Shown one piece after another: positions 1 through 6,620 of a DNA stretch of 17,398 nucleotides. The translations under genes and the position numbers were made by a program. The stretch covers positions 1 through 17,398 of the forward strand of contig LWDH01000023.1 in assembly GCA_002083395.1 (NCBI GenBank), in the 5' to 3' direction. The notes under the pieces are model-generated. The model ran no database searches and was not told the origin of the DNA. It was given only the letters and a program-made list of their open reading frames with translations. The DNA is from Proteobacteria bacterium SG_bin4. GTDB lineage: Bacteria; Pseudomonadota; Gammaproteobacteria; Burkholderiales; Nitrosomonadaceae. Position 1 is the stretch's first letter. Each line of letters begins with the position of its first letter.

Positions 1-3
1 AAA

Positions 4-48
4 AACAAGCTCAAAATGCTCATTTATACCGCATAAACTGCGCTTGTT
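4..48 (-). terminator. Imperfect palindrome, possible terminator downstream of mltB
   Basis: On the minus strand AACAAGC (42-48) pairs with GCTTGTT (4-10), and an inner TTTAT/ATAAA stem (33-37 with 23-27) sits inside. The outer arm is followed by a run of T up to the window edge. mltB is transcribed toward this point, so it could end that transcript. The loop and internal bulges are large, and the element between it and mltB may have displaced it. It could instead be part of a dispersed repeat. Confidence 0.3.
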
Positions 49-100
49 CGCCTGTTTTTGCCTTGTATCGGCTGCCCCGAAAACGTTTTTCAACGGCCTG

Positions 101-251
101 TTAAGGAAGCGCTGATTAATTCGGCGAACGTGATGAAGTGCGAGGCGCACGAAACGCAGTAACCGAGGCATATCAATCAGATAGACGAGGGAGCGAGTAC
201 CGTGCAACGATGCAATTCGCTCGTGCAGTCAATTAATCAGAACTTCCTTAA
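101..251. mobile_element. MITE-like element with 17-bp terminal inverted repeats
   Basis: The left end GGAAGCGCTGATTAATT (105-121) and right end AATTAATCAGAACTTCC (231-247) are inverted repeats matching at 15 of 17 positions. TTAA flanks both ends (101-104 and 248-251), as a target duplication would. The inner 109 bp has no plausible gene but folds locally: GTGCG/CGCAC at 138-150 and GAGCGA/TCGCTC at 191-222. A short non-coding body, inverted ends and a 4-bp duplication are typical of a miniature transposable element. TTAA fits the YTAR target of IS5-family elements, and a GGAAG end is compatible with that family, but the assignment is inferred. The right end lies only 4 bp beyond the mltB stop codon. 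Confidence 0.55.
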
Positions 252-255
252 GGAA

Positions 256-1527
256 CTATTCCACCGATTGTTGCATTACCCCGCTCGCCGCTTCACGGAT
301 CGCGATCAACAAACCGGTATCCAGATGGCCATCGGCGATACGCTGCGTTCTCTGCTGGAAGCGGCTGATTGCCTTGCGTGTGGCGGAACCCAGCACCCCG
401 TCCGCTTCCCCGGCATCAATACCTAATGCCAGCAAATCCCTTTGCAATTGGCGCACTTGATCGCGCGATATTTTGTCAGTTTCAACGGGCGGCAAACGAT
501 GTAGCCCCATCGCACCTGCAATCCGGTCGGCCAGGTGTCCTACGGATAATGCATAAAACTCCGAACGATTCCAGCGCATGATGACGTGAAAGTTTTGAGT
601 GACTAAAAAGGCAGGCCCTTGATGCCCCGAGGGTACCAGCAAGGCGGCTTTCTGCTCAGCGGGACCCAGCGCCGCGCCGGGTAAAGCCGTCACGCCAAGA
701 CGTTCCCATTCAGCATAACTCATCATTTGATCGCGCCCCGCCAGCGAGTAATCAAATGACGGTGGCAAACGGACTTCCTGTCCCCAGTTTAAACCCGGCA
801 CCCAGCCCAGTTGGCGTAAAAAATTAGCGGCAGAACCCATTGCATCCGGGATACTGCCCCACAAATCACGACGCCCGTCTCCGTCGATATCTTTAGCGTA
901 GCGTAGAAAAGTCGACGGCATGAATTGCATATGCCCCATCGCTCCCGCCCAAGATCCGATCATCCGCTCAGCGGCAATATCGCCGGCATCGACAATCCGC
1001 ATCGCATTGAACAATTCTTGCATAAAAAAGGTGCTGCGGCGGGGATCACAAGCCAAGGTCGCCAGTGAGTCGGTGACCGAAAAATCCCCGAAGAAACCAC
1101 CGTAGTTGGTCTCCAATCCCCAAAATGAAACCAGAAATTGCGCCGGAATACCTGATTCCTGTTCAATCTGCCGCAGCAGCGCACGATGCCTGGTAAACAA
1201 TTCACGTCCGCGTTGAACGCGCTCGTCATTAATGCGGGTGTTGAAATAGCTTGCAAATGTCTGTGTGAATTCCGGCTGGCGCCGGTCCAATTCAATGACG
1301 CGCGGCAAGTATCGGGCTTTCCCCAGAACCTGTTGGATGGTTTTGTCTGAAATACCTTCGCTTCTCGCTTGATCCTTCATTCTGGAGATGCATTCGCCAA
1401 ACTGGGGATTGCTGGCTTCTGCCTGATGCATCAGCAATAAAACCGCAAATGCAACAATAACTGCGCGCAAGACCCTGATATTGAGTGGAGGCTTGATTGA
1501 AAGATTGCTGATCGTGATCACCGGCAT
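256..1527 (-). CDS. mltB: Lytic murein transglycosylase, MltB family, with peptidoglycan-binding domain
   Basis: Cleaves the glycan backbone of peptidoglycan, leaving 1,6-anhydro ends, in the periplasm. The 423-residue product starts with basic residues (R19, R21), a hydrophobic stretch at 21-33 and an AEA cleavage site near residue 38. There is no lipobox, so it is probably secreted in soluble form rather than anchored like E. coli MltB. The SLT-type catalytic domain spans about 40-340. It shows WGLETNYG with the presumed catalytic Glu139, then GAMGHMQFMPST at 195-206. A C-terminal PG_binding_1 module (about 355-420) carries the usual DGVLGSATRKAI pattern. The ATG lies 3 nt after the fur stop codon, so the gene is probably cotranscribed and translationally coupled with fur. 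The family call is firm; the exact paralogue name is less certain. Confidence 0.88.
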   Translation of the reverse strand: MPVITISNLSIKPPLNIRVLRAVIVAFAVLLLMHQAEASNPQFGECISRMKDQARSEGISDKTIQQVLGKARYLPRVIELDRRQPEFTQTFASYFNTRINDERVQRGRELFTRHRALLRQIEQESGIPAQFLVSFWGLETNYGGFFGDFSVTDSLATLACDPRRSTFFMQELFNAMRIVDAGDIAAERMIGSWAGAMGHMQFMPSTFLRYAKDIDGDGRRDLWGSIPDAMGSAANFLRQLGWVPGLNWGQEVRLPPSFDYSLAGRDQMMSYAEWERLGVTALPGAALGPAEQKAALLVPSGHQGPAFLVTQNFHVIMRWNRSEFYALSVGHLADRIAGAMGLHRLPPVETDKISRDQVRQLQRDLLALGIDAGEADGVLGSATRKAISRFQQRTQRIADGHLDTGLLIAIREAASGVMQQSVE

Positions 1528-1530
1528 TTT

Positions 1531-1971
1531 TTATTTTCGATGCGGGCAGTCGGGTTTTATGCAGTCCGCATATAACGACAAGGAATGCTCTTGCAATTTA
1601 AAACCGCGTTCTTTTGCGATGGCGGTTTGACGTTTTTCAATTTCGGCGTCGTAGAATTCTTCCACGCGGCCACACTGCAAACAAACCAGGTGATCGTGAT
1701 GACCGTCGCCTTTCAGTTCAAATACCGCTTTACCACTCTCGAAATGGTGGCGCTCCAGCAAGCCGGCCTGTTCGAACTGCGTTAACACCCGGTAGACTGT
1801 CGCCAGCCCGATGTCTTCACCTTCATTGATCAGTTCCTTATAAACATCCTCAGCCGACAGATGCCGCACACTGCTTTGCTCGAATAAATTCAATATTTTC
1901 AGCCGTGGCAGCGTCGTTTTAAGACCGCTGTTTTTTAGATCAATACTCTTCAGATCATCAAAGTTACCCAT
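1531..1971 (-). CDS. fur: Ferric uptake regulator Fur
   Basis: Iron-responsive DNA-binding repressor of iron uptake genes. The 146 residues match the E. coli length of 148. The winged helix (about 15-85) includes the recognition helix GLATVYRVL. Metal ligands are visible: the HHDH cluster at 91-94, Cys97 and Cys100 in CLQC, and the C-terminal pair Cys137 and Cys142. His37 and the HHFE stretch at 75-78 supply other site residues. Both CxxC-type pairs are intact, so the structural zinc site should form. The gene is divergent from bamE, an arrangement common in beta- and gammaproteobacteria, and mltB follows 3 nt downstream. The 76-bp shared promoter region holds a degenerate Fur-box-like sequence, which suggests autoregulation. 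Confidence 0.97.
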   Translation of the reverse strand: MGNFDDLKSIDLKNSGLKTTLPRLKILNLFEQSSVRHLSAEDVYKELINEGEDIGLATVYRVLTQFEQAGLLERHHFESGKAVFELKGDGHHDHLVCLQCGRVEEFYDAEIEKRQTAIAKERGFKLQEHSLSLYADCIKPDCPHRK

Positions 1972-1986
1972 AGTTATCTCTGTTCA

Positions 1987-2005
1987 GAAAATAATTTACT
2001 GTATC
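1987..2005. promoter_or_regulatory. Candidate Fur box in the fur/bamE divergent promoter
   Basis: GAAAATAATTTACTGTATC matches 12 of 19 positions of the classical Fur consensus (GATAATGATAATCATTATC), mostly in the outer arms. On the minus strand it overlaps TATGAT (2003-2008), a plausible fur -10 box, with TTTCCA 17 bp upstream as a weak -35. Occupancy would block fur transcription. The match is modest and AT-rich DNA gives chance matches. Confidence 0.35.
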
Positions 2006-2033
2006 ATATAGCGCCGTGTTCACTTTGGAAATA

Positions 2034-2039
2034 TATAAT
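2034..2039 (+). promoter_or_regulatory. Perfect TATAAT -10 box just upstream of bamE
   Basis: A consensus TATAAT lies 8 nt before the bamE ATG (2048). No good -35 is found 16-18 bp upstream. If it is used, transcription would start about 2 nt before the ATG and give an almost leaderless mRNA. No convincing Shine-Dalgarno precedes the ATG, which fits that reading but does not prove it. Confidence 0.35.
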
Positions 2040-2047
2040 ATCAACAA

Positions 2048-2449
2048 ATGGCCGCAAAATTCACCGCTCTGCTTTCTTTCCTGCTGCTGACAAGCTGTTC
2101 GTATCTGCCGCACGTTATTTACAGAATCGATGTGCAACAAGGAAACGTCGTCACCGATGAAATGCTGGAAAAATTAAAGCCCGGCATGACCAAATCTCAG
2201 GTGTTATTCGTATTGGGATCGCCGCTGATCATTGACGCTTTTCGTGACAATCGCTGGGATTATGTCTATGTATTCCGGGAGAAAGGCGACCTGACCGAAC
2301 AAAAGCGGCTCACACTGTTCTTCGACAATGATACTTTGGTTAATATCGAAGACTATATGCACTTCTCAAAAGATTCTGTAAAACCAAAACCGGCTGAAGC
2401 ACCCCCTGCAAAAGACGAAGCCAAGCCAGATGAAGAAGCACCCAAATAA
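2048..2449 (+). CDS. bamE: Outer-membrane protein assembly factor BamE (OmlA/SmpA lipoprotein)
   Basis: Small lipoprotein of the BAM complex, which folds and inserts beta-barrel proteins into the outer membrane. The 133-residue product has a short signal peptide ending in the lipobox LTSC with Cys17 as the lipidated residue. The SmpA/OmlA domain follows: IDVQQGNVV, the hallmark LKPGMTKSQVLFVLGSP, then DNRWDYVYVF. The last 25 residues are an unusual Pro-, Lys- and Glu-rich tail absent from the compact E. coli protein and probably unstructured. The gene is divergent from fur and 52 bp upstream of dapB. The start is set by the lipoprotein signal; the ribosome site is weak. Confidence 0.95.
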   Translation: MAAKFTALLSFLLLTSCSYLPHVIYRIDVQQGNVVTDEMLEKLKPGMTKSQVLFVLGSPLIIDAFRDNRWDYVYVFREKGDLTEQKRLTLFFDNDTLVNIEDYMHFSKDSVKPKPAEAPPAKDEAKPDEEAPK

Positions 2450-2501
2450 TTTGTTAAAACACTGTTTCTATTTGATTTAACTAGAGATCATCAGGATAAT
2501 T

Positions 2502-3308
2502 ATGATAACTCAGAAGATTGCGATTGCAGGTTGCTCAGGGCGCATGGGCCGGACATTGCTGGAAGCAGTCGCACAAGCACCGGATCTGCAACTTGGCGCA
2601 GCGCTTGAAAGAACTGGCAGCCCTTATCTGAACAAGGATGCGGGAGAATTAATCGGGGCCGGTTGCGGTATCCCGATCACCAGTGATTATGCCGCTGCCT
2701 TGAAGAATTGCGATCAGCTGATCGATTTTACCCGCCCCGAAGGCACATTGGCCCACCTTGCCGTTTGCCGGGAAGCAGGTATCAAAATGGTCATCGGCAC
2801 GACCGGTTTCTCCGCGTCAGAGAAAGCGCAACTCAAAGCAGCCGCGCAAGATATCGCGATTGTGTTCGCACCCAATATGAGCGTTGGCGTAAACGTCACT
2901 TTCAAGCTCCTGGAAATCGCTGCCAAAGTACTCAATGAAGGATACGATATCGAAATTATCGAAGCGCATCACCGGCATAAGGTGGATGCGCCATCCGGCA
3001 CCGCATTGCGCATGGGCGAAGTGATCGCGGAGGCATTGAACAAGGATTTGGGCAAGGTCGCGGTATACGGCCGGGAAGGAATCACTGGCGAACGAAATCC
3101 CGAGACCATCGGATTCTCGACCATCCGCGCCGGCGATATCGTCGGTGATCATACGGCGCTCTTTGCCGGAATCGGCGAACGCATTGAAATCTCGCATAAA
3201 GCCAGCAGCCGCATGACCTTTGCAATGGGCGCATTGCGCGCGGTCCGCTTTCTCGCCGGCAAACCCAATGGTCTCTTCGATATGCAGGATGTGCTGAAAT
3301 TACGCTAA
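2502..3308 (+). CDS. dapB: 4-hydroxy-tetrahydrodipicolinate reductase DapB
   Basis: Reduces 4-hydroxy-tetrahydrodipicolinate with NAD(P)H in the cytosolic diaminopimelate/lysine pathway, feeding lysine and peptidoglycan. At 268 residues it has the normal length. The N-terminal Rossmann fold shows GCSGRMGR at 10-17, followed by DFTRPEGT at 75-82 and GTTG at 99-102. The substrate domain has the family signature EAHHRHKVDAPSGTA at 154-168, containing His156, His157 and Lys160, the counterparts of the E. coli catalytic residues. An AGGA ribosome site (2493-2496) sits 5 nt before the ATG. apaH starts 7 nt downstream, so the two are probably cotranscribed. Confidence 0.97.
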   Translation: MITQKIAIAGCSGRMGRTLLEAVAQAPDLQLGAALERTGSPYLNKDAGELIGAGCGIPITSDYAAALKNCDQLIDFTRPEGTLAHLAVCREAGIKMVIGTTGFSASEKAQLKAAAQDIAIVFAPNMSVGVNVTFKLLEIAAKVLNEGYDIEIIEAHHRHKVDAPSGTALRMGEVIAEALNKDLGKVAVYGREGITGERNPETIGFSTIRAGDIVGDHTALFAGIGERIEISHKASSRMTFAMGALRAVRFLAGKPNGLFDMQDVLKLR

Positions 3309-3315
3309 ACGCCCC

Positions 3316-4119
3316 ATGGCAATTTATGCAATCGGTGATTTACAAGGTTGTTTTACGGCGTTCCAGCGTCTCATCGAATTCATCCGCTTCGATCCTGCCC
3401 AAGACAAATTGTGGCTGGTTGGCGATCTCGTCAATCGCGGCCCGGATTCCTTAGCGATCTTACGCTATATCCGGCAAGCCGGTGACACAATGCGGATCGT
3501 GCTGGGGAATCATGATTTACATTTATTGATGGTTGCAGCAGGCATTTCAAGGAATCACCCGAGCGACACCTTGCAAGCAATTCTCGATGCGCCTGACCGG
3601 GAGGAGTTACTGCATTGGCTGCGGCAACAGAAATTATTTTACAGCGAAGGCTCCTATGCGATGGTGCATGCCGGTCTGCTACCATCCTGGTCGATTGCTC
3701 AAGCCGCGCAACTGGCAGCCGAAGTGGAAAACGCCTTGCGTCAGGACGACTACTCCGAATTGTTTTCTTGCATTTATGGCAATGACCCTGATTATTGGCT
3801 GGATGACTGGAGCGGCTTCATTCGTTTACGCGTAATCGTCAATGCCATGACGCGAATGCGAATCTGCACCGCCGAGGGCAAAATGAATCTCTACTTCAAA
3901 GGCGCCCTATCAGCCATCCCTACCGATTATTTACCTTGGTTTCGCGTACCGCACCGCGCCAGCGAACACCATACCATTGTATGCGGACATTGGTCGGCAT
4001 TGGGGTTGCATCTGAGCGACAATGTGATTGCCTTGGATAGCGGCTGCGTTTGGGGCGGGCAATTAACGGCTATTCGCCTGGAAGACCGGAAAATTTTCCA
4101 GATTCCTTGTGGGCGATAG
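3316..4119 (+). CDS. apaH: Symmetrical bis(5'-nucleosyl)-tetraphosphatase ApaH
   Basis: Hydrolyses Ap4A to two ADP and can also decap Np4-capped RNA in bacteria. The 267-residue product carries the metallophosphoesterase motifs in order: GDLQGC at 7-12 (Asp8), GDLVNRGP at 36-43 (Asp37) and LGNHD at 63-67 (Asn65, His66). Metal-binding His residues follow in VHAG and CGHWSALG near the C-terminus. The GDLQG form rather than GDIHG separates ApaH from general PPP phosphatases. It starts 7 nt after dapB with no clear ribosome site of its own, which suggests coupling. Its last 50 bp overlap the 3' end of the convergent acyltransferase gene. Confidence 0.95.
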   Translation: MAIYAIGDLQGCFTAFQRLIEFIRFDPAQDKLWLVGDLVNRGPDSLAILRYIRQAGDTMRIVLGNHDLHLLMVAAGISRNHPSDTLQAILDAPDREELLHWLRQQKLFYSEGSYAMVHAGLLPSWSIAQAAQLAAEVENALRQDDYSELFSCIYGNDPDYWLDDWSGFIRLRVIVNAMTRMRICTAEGKMNLYFKGALSAIPTDYLPWFRVPHRASEHHTIVCGHWSALGLHLSDNVIALDSGCVWGGQLTAIRLEDRKIFQIPCGR

Positions 4120-4864
4120 GCACAGCCAGCGCTTCTGCGATCGCATGCTCGGCCAAACGCGCCAATTCCCGGCGATTTCTCAAACCGCTTGGAATCGGCG
4201 GGTTAAAAGTTAATGTCACATCGATCCGCGGCTGGCTCAATATTTTCTGCAGCGACAAAATCAGTGATGGATCGATATAAGCAGCTTCCGTGCAGATCCC
4301 GCCAGCAGTGTTGCGGTATTGGATTGCAACCGGATAGAGTAAGGCATCCGCATTAACTGCGGATTGCAACAAAGAAGCATGAAAATGATTTAATTGCGCA
4401 CCGTCGGTCGTCGTGCCTTCCGGAAATACCGTCACCGTTTCACCTTTTTCCAGCACCTCAGCAATTTGTTGATTGATACGTTGTGTATCGCTGCGTTTTG
4501 CACGTTCGATAAACAGCGTGCCGACATTCCGGCTCAACAAACCCAACACCGGCCATCGGCTGATCTCGGATTTGGCAACAAAACGCGTCGGGCATGCAGC
4601 CATCAGCACACATACATCCAGCCAGGAAATATGATTGGCTGCCAGCAACACTCGTTGCGCTTGCAACGTAGGCAGGCTACCACAACTATGCAACCGGATC
4701 TCAAGACAGGCTAACACCCCCTTTGCCCATCGCTGCATCATCGACCGTCGAATAGCTTGGGGAAAATAGAGATAGATCAGAGACTGCATGACCCCCGATA
4801 TGACATGGAACAGCAATTTCACTGACCGGATAACCTGCAATAACAACGGCGTGGTATTTTGCAT
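4070..4864 (-). CDS. PlsC-family 1-acylglycerol-3-phosphate O-acyltransferase
   Basis: Probably acylates lysophosphatidic acid, or a related lysophospholipid, at the inner membrane. The 264 residues begin with a hydrophobic region (about 6-36). The acyltransferase block follows: NHISWLD at 77-83 is the H(X4)D catalytic motif with His78 and Asp83, and FPEGT at 147-151 is the substrate-binding motif. The RAKRSDTQR stretch near 121-129 lies between them. The N-terminal part is weakly defined and the ATG lacks a clear ribosome site, so the start could move. Two or more PlsC paralogues are common in proteobacteria and the ornithine-lipid enzyme OlsA belongs to the same family, so no gene symbol is given. 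It follows the sbtA-sbtB terminator and is probably transcribed separately. Confidence 0.85.
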   Translation of the reverse strand: MQNTTPLLLQVIRSVKLLFHVISGVMQSLIYLYFPQAIRRSMMQRWAKGVLACLEIRLHSCGSLPTLQAQRVLLAANHISWLDVCVLMAACPTRFVAKSEISRWPVLGLLSRNVGTLFIERAKRSDTQRINQQIAEVLEKGETVTVFPEGTTTDGAQLNHFHASLLQSAVNADALLYPVAIQYRNTAGGICTEAAYIDPSLILSLQKILSQPRIDVTLTFNPPIPSGLRNRRELARLAEHAIAEALAVPIAHKESGKFSGLPGE

Positions 4865-4936
4865 GGCATGGATAGGTTGCTTGAAAACAACTGGGATTAC
4901 GGTTCTGCCCGGCGATGGTTAGGTGGTTCAAGATAA

Positions 4937-4974
4937 AACAATACGCGCAATAGAAATCTATTGCGCGTATTGTT
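4937..4974 (-). terminator. Long perfect hairpin terminator after sbtB
   Basis: AACAATACGCGCAATAGA (4937-4954) is the exact reverse complement of 4957-4974, with two bases between the arms. As RNA this gives a stem of about 16-17 bp. On the minus strand it is followed by TTATC, so the end reads TTGTTTTATC, as expected for an intrinsic terminator of the sbtA-sbtB transcript. It begins 35 bp past the sbtB stop codon. AGATAAAAC occurs on both sides (4931-4939 and 4976-4984) as a direct repeat. The plus-strand side has no T-run. Confidence 0.75.
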
Positions 4975-5009
4975 GAGATAAAACGAAGCTACAAAAAAGC
5001 AGGTACCGG

Positions 5010-5339
5010 TTAGTAAGAAACTGCCGGTCCTTCCAGCCACAGACAATCCGAAATCAGGCACATACCGCCCAATTTTTTCAATACGGGCCGCAGTTCGGTG
5101 ACAATTCTCTGCGCCTGATCATCTTTGCAAGCCAGCACAACCATCACGTTCTCTTGTTCTATCAAGACATCATCAGGATCGCGCACACCGCGTGATCCCA
5201 AACCGCCTGCATTCTTGAGCACGGTATAACCACGTACTTCGCACTTCTCTAATAGTTCTGTCAGTTGCTCGAGTTGTTCAATACCGATCACGATCTCAAA
5301 TCGTTTCATAGCAATTGTATTATTCATATTTTTCCCCAT
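5010..5339 (-). CDS. sbtB: PII-like bicarbonate-transport regulator SbtB
   Basis: PII-superfamily signalling protein expected to bind adenine nucleotides and control the neighbouring transporter. The 109 residues show the ferredoxin-like PII core. A GYTV strand at 38-41 leads into NAGGLGSRGVRD (43-54), which resembles the GGKGSRNVR loop of cyanobacterial SbtB rather than the longer T-loop of GlnB/GlnK, with no uridylylation Tyr in the usual place. The C-terminus ends in GPAVSY and lacks the Cys-flanked redox loop of some cyanobacterial SbtB proteins. It lies 27 nt downstream of sbtA. Three in-frame ATGs compete: the first (5339) is annotated, but GGGGA before the second (5327) is the better ribosome site, so a 105-residue product is quite possible. 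Confidence 0.88.
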   Translation of the reverse strand: MGKNMNNTIAMKRFEIVIGIEQLEQLTELLEKCEVRGYTVLKNAGGLGSRGVRDPDDVLIEQENVMVVLACKDDQAQRIVTELRPVLKKLGGMCLISDCLWLEGPAVSY

Positions 5340-5366
5340 TGATTATCCGGTTAGTTATGTATTTTA

Positions 5367-6323
5367 TTATACTGCTATGCCATGGAACCAGTGTGCCATT
5401 TCCCAGTAAATCGGTACCCCGATAAAGATATTGAAAGGGAACGTTACACCCAGCGATGCACCGATTGAGAGCGCAGGATCAGCATCTGGAACCGCGATAC
5501 GCATGGCCGCCGGTGCAGCAATGTATGAACAGCTTGCGTACAAGACCGCCAACAACATCGTGCCACCTTCAGACAAGCCGAAGATCCAGCCCAAATAAGC
5601 ACCGAACATGCCGGCCGTTAATGGGAACAGAATACCGAATGCCACGATAAAAATACCTTTTTGTGCAACCGCTTTTAACCGCGCTGCCGCCAATAAGCCC
5701 ATTTCCAGCAGGAAGAACGCCAATACACCCATGAACAGGTCCATGAACATTTTATCCAATGGCGAAACCAGTTTTACTATCCCTGCGTAGTAGCCGATCA
5801 AAACGCCCACTATCAGCAGATAAAGACTGGTACCGGTCAAGATTTCGTGCATCAGTTTGCCCCATTCGGTTTTTTCGCCACCAGCGCCAGCACGCGCAAG
5901 GACGGTACCGGTTACCAATGCAGGAATTTCCATCAGCGCCATAATCAAAACCATATAACCTTCAGAAGGTTCGTCTTTCGCTGCCAGGAAAGCCACACCC
6001 ACGGCAAAAGTCACCGCACTGACCGAGCCATAGTGCGCGGAAATAGCACCGGCGTCAGCTTGCGTGAATTTACCGATAAATCTCAAAATCGGATAAGCGG
6101 TCAAAGGAACCAACGCTGATAAAACCACCATGGATACCGCAATTGGCAATACTTCCATGATTTCATACTTCGCCATTGACACGCCACCTTTAAAACCAAT
6201 GGCGATCAACAAGAATAAGCTCATACTCTTATACAATGCTTCAGGTATTTTCAGGTCAGACTTGATCACGCCTGCCAGAACCCCAGCAACAAAAAAGAAC
6301 ACTACTGGTTGTATCGTAGCCAT
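5367..6323 (-). CDS. sbtA: Sodium-dependent bicarbonate transporter SbtA
   Basis: Inner-membrane permease of the SbtA family, expected to import bicarbonate with sodium. The 318 residues are almost wholly hydrophobic, giving about ten membrane spans in two related halves. Family hallmarks are GFKGG at 43-47, AHYGSVSAVTF at 96-106 and YASCSYIAAPAAMRIAVP at 262-279, followed by GVTFPFN at 292-298. It is shorter than cyanobacterial SbtA (about 370 residues), mainly through a short cytoplasmic linker (about 143-157). AAGGAG (6330-6335) lies 6 nt before the ATG, a strong ribosome site that fixes the start. The tandem with sbtB supports the call. In an autotroph it would supply inorganic carbon for fixation, but that link is inferred. 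Confidence 0.92.
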   Translation of the reverse strand: MATIQPVVFFFVAGVLAGVIKSDLKIPEALYKSMSLFLLIAIGFKGGVSMAKYEIMEVLPIAVSMVVLSALVPLTAYPILRFIGKFTQADAGAISAHYGSVSAVTFAVGVAFLAAKDEPSEGYMVLIMALMEIPALVTGTVLARAGAGGEKTEWGKLMHEILTGTSLYLLIVGVLIGYYAGIVKLVSPLDKMFMDLFMGVLAFFLLEMGLLAAARLKAVAQKGIFIVAFGILFPLTAGMFGAYLGWIFGLSEGGTMLLAVLYASCSYIAAPAAMRIAVPDADPALSIGASLGVTFPFNIFIGVPIYWEMAHWFHGIAV

Positions 6324-6410
6324 GCAACACTCCTTATTTTAATAGTTATATCTATTCCATTTTATTAATATTTTTCACTCCAGTATCTTCCAGAGTCTCG
6401 GCGAAACCGA

Positions 6411-6445
6411 AGCAAAAAGAAAAGCACCCCATCTGATTTATGGGG
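6411..6445 (-). terminator. Hairpin with T-rich tail between the histidine kinase gene and sbtA
   Basis: CCCCAT (6427-6432) and ATGGGG (6440-6445) form a 6-bp stem with a 7-nt loop. On the minus strand it is followed by TGCTTTTCTTTTTG. It lies 176 bp past the histidine kinase stop codon and 104 bp before sbtA. It most simply ends the regulator/kinase transcript. It could also lie inside a long sbtA leader and act as an attenuator. Confidence 0.55.
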
Positions 6446-6550
6446 AGATTCAATTCTTGAACCAAGATTCTACGAGACGTGACTACCTACTTGGAGCAGG
6501 TGACGAAAAACACTCTGTTTTATACCTGGAAACCCGTGACTGAATTACCC

Positions 6551-6616
6551 TTCACACGGAAACGTTAACACAGGAAACGTGAAGAATTCGTGAAGAAAGC
6601 GATGCGTCTTTCTTCA
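6551..6616. repeat. Cluster of direct and inverted repeats between the kinase gene and sbtA
   Basis: CGTGAAGAA occurs at 6578-6586 and 6589-6597, an 11-bp period typical of OmpR/PhoB-type binding sites. GGAAACGT occurs at 6558-6565 and 6573-6580, inside longer near-repeats starting ACAC. TGAAGAAAG (6591-6599) is inverted at 6608-6616 around an 8-nt loop, ending 4 bp from the kinase stop codon. The function is unknown. The rest of the 297-bp gap (6324-6620) contains the hairpin listed separately and the sbtA ribosome site; no clear sigma-70 promoter or gene was found. Confidence 0.5.
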
Positions 6617-6620
6617 AGAG

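Noticed and set aside
202..426. Plus-strand frame of 74 codons spanning the MITE end and mltB
   Set aside because: It crosses from the repeat into the antisense of mltB and has no ribosome site or family features.
2817..3197. Minus-strand frame of 126 codons opposite dapB
   Set aside because: dapB is certain on the plus strand; the antisense product resembles no family and has no expression signals.
6591..6616. TGAAGAAAG/CTTTCTTCA hairpin as the terminator of the kinase gene
   Set aside because: Nothing T-rich follows on the minus strand; the hairpin at 6427-6445 with a T-rich tail is the better terminator.
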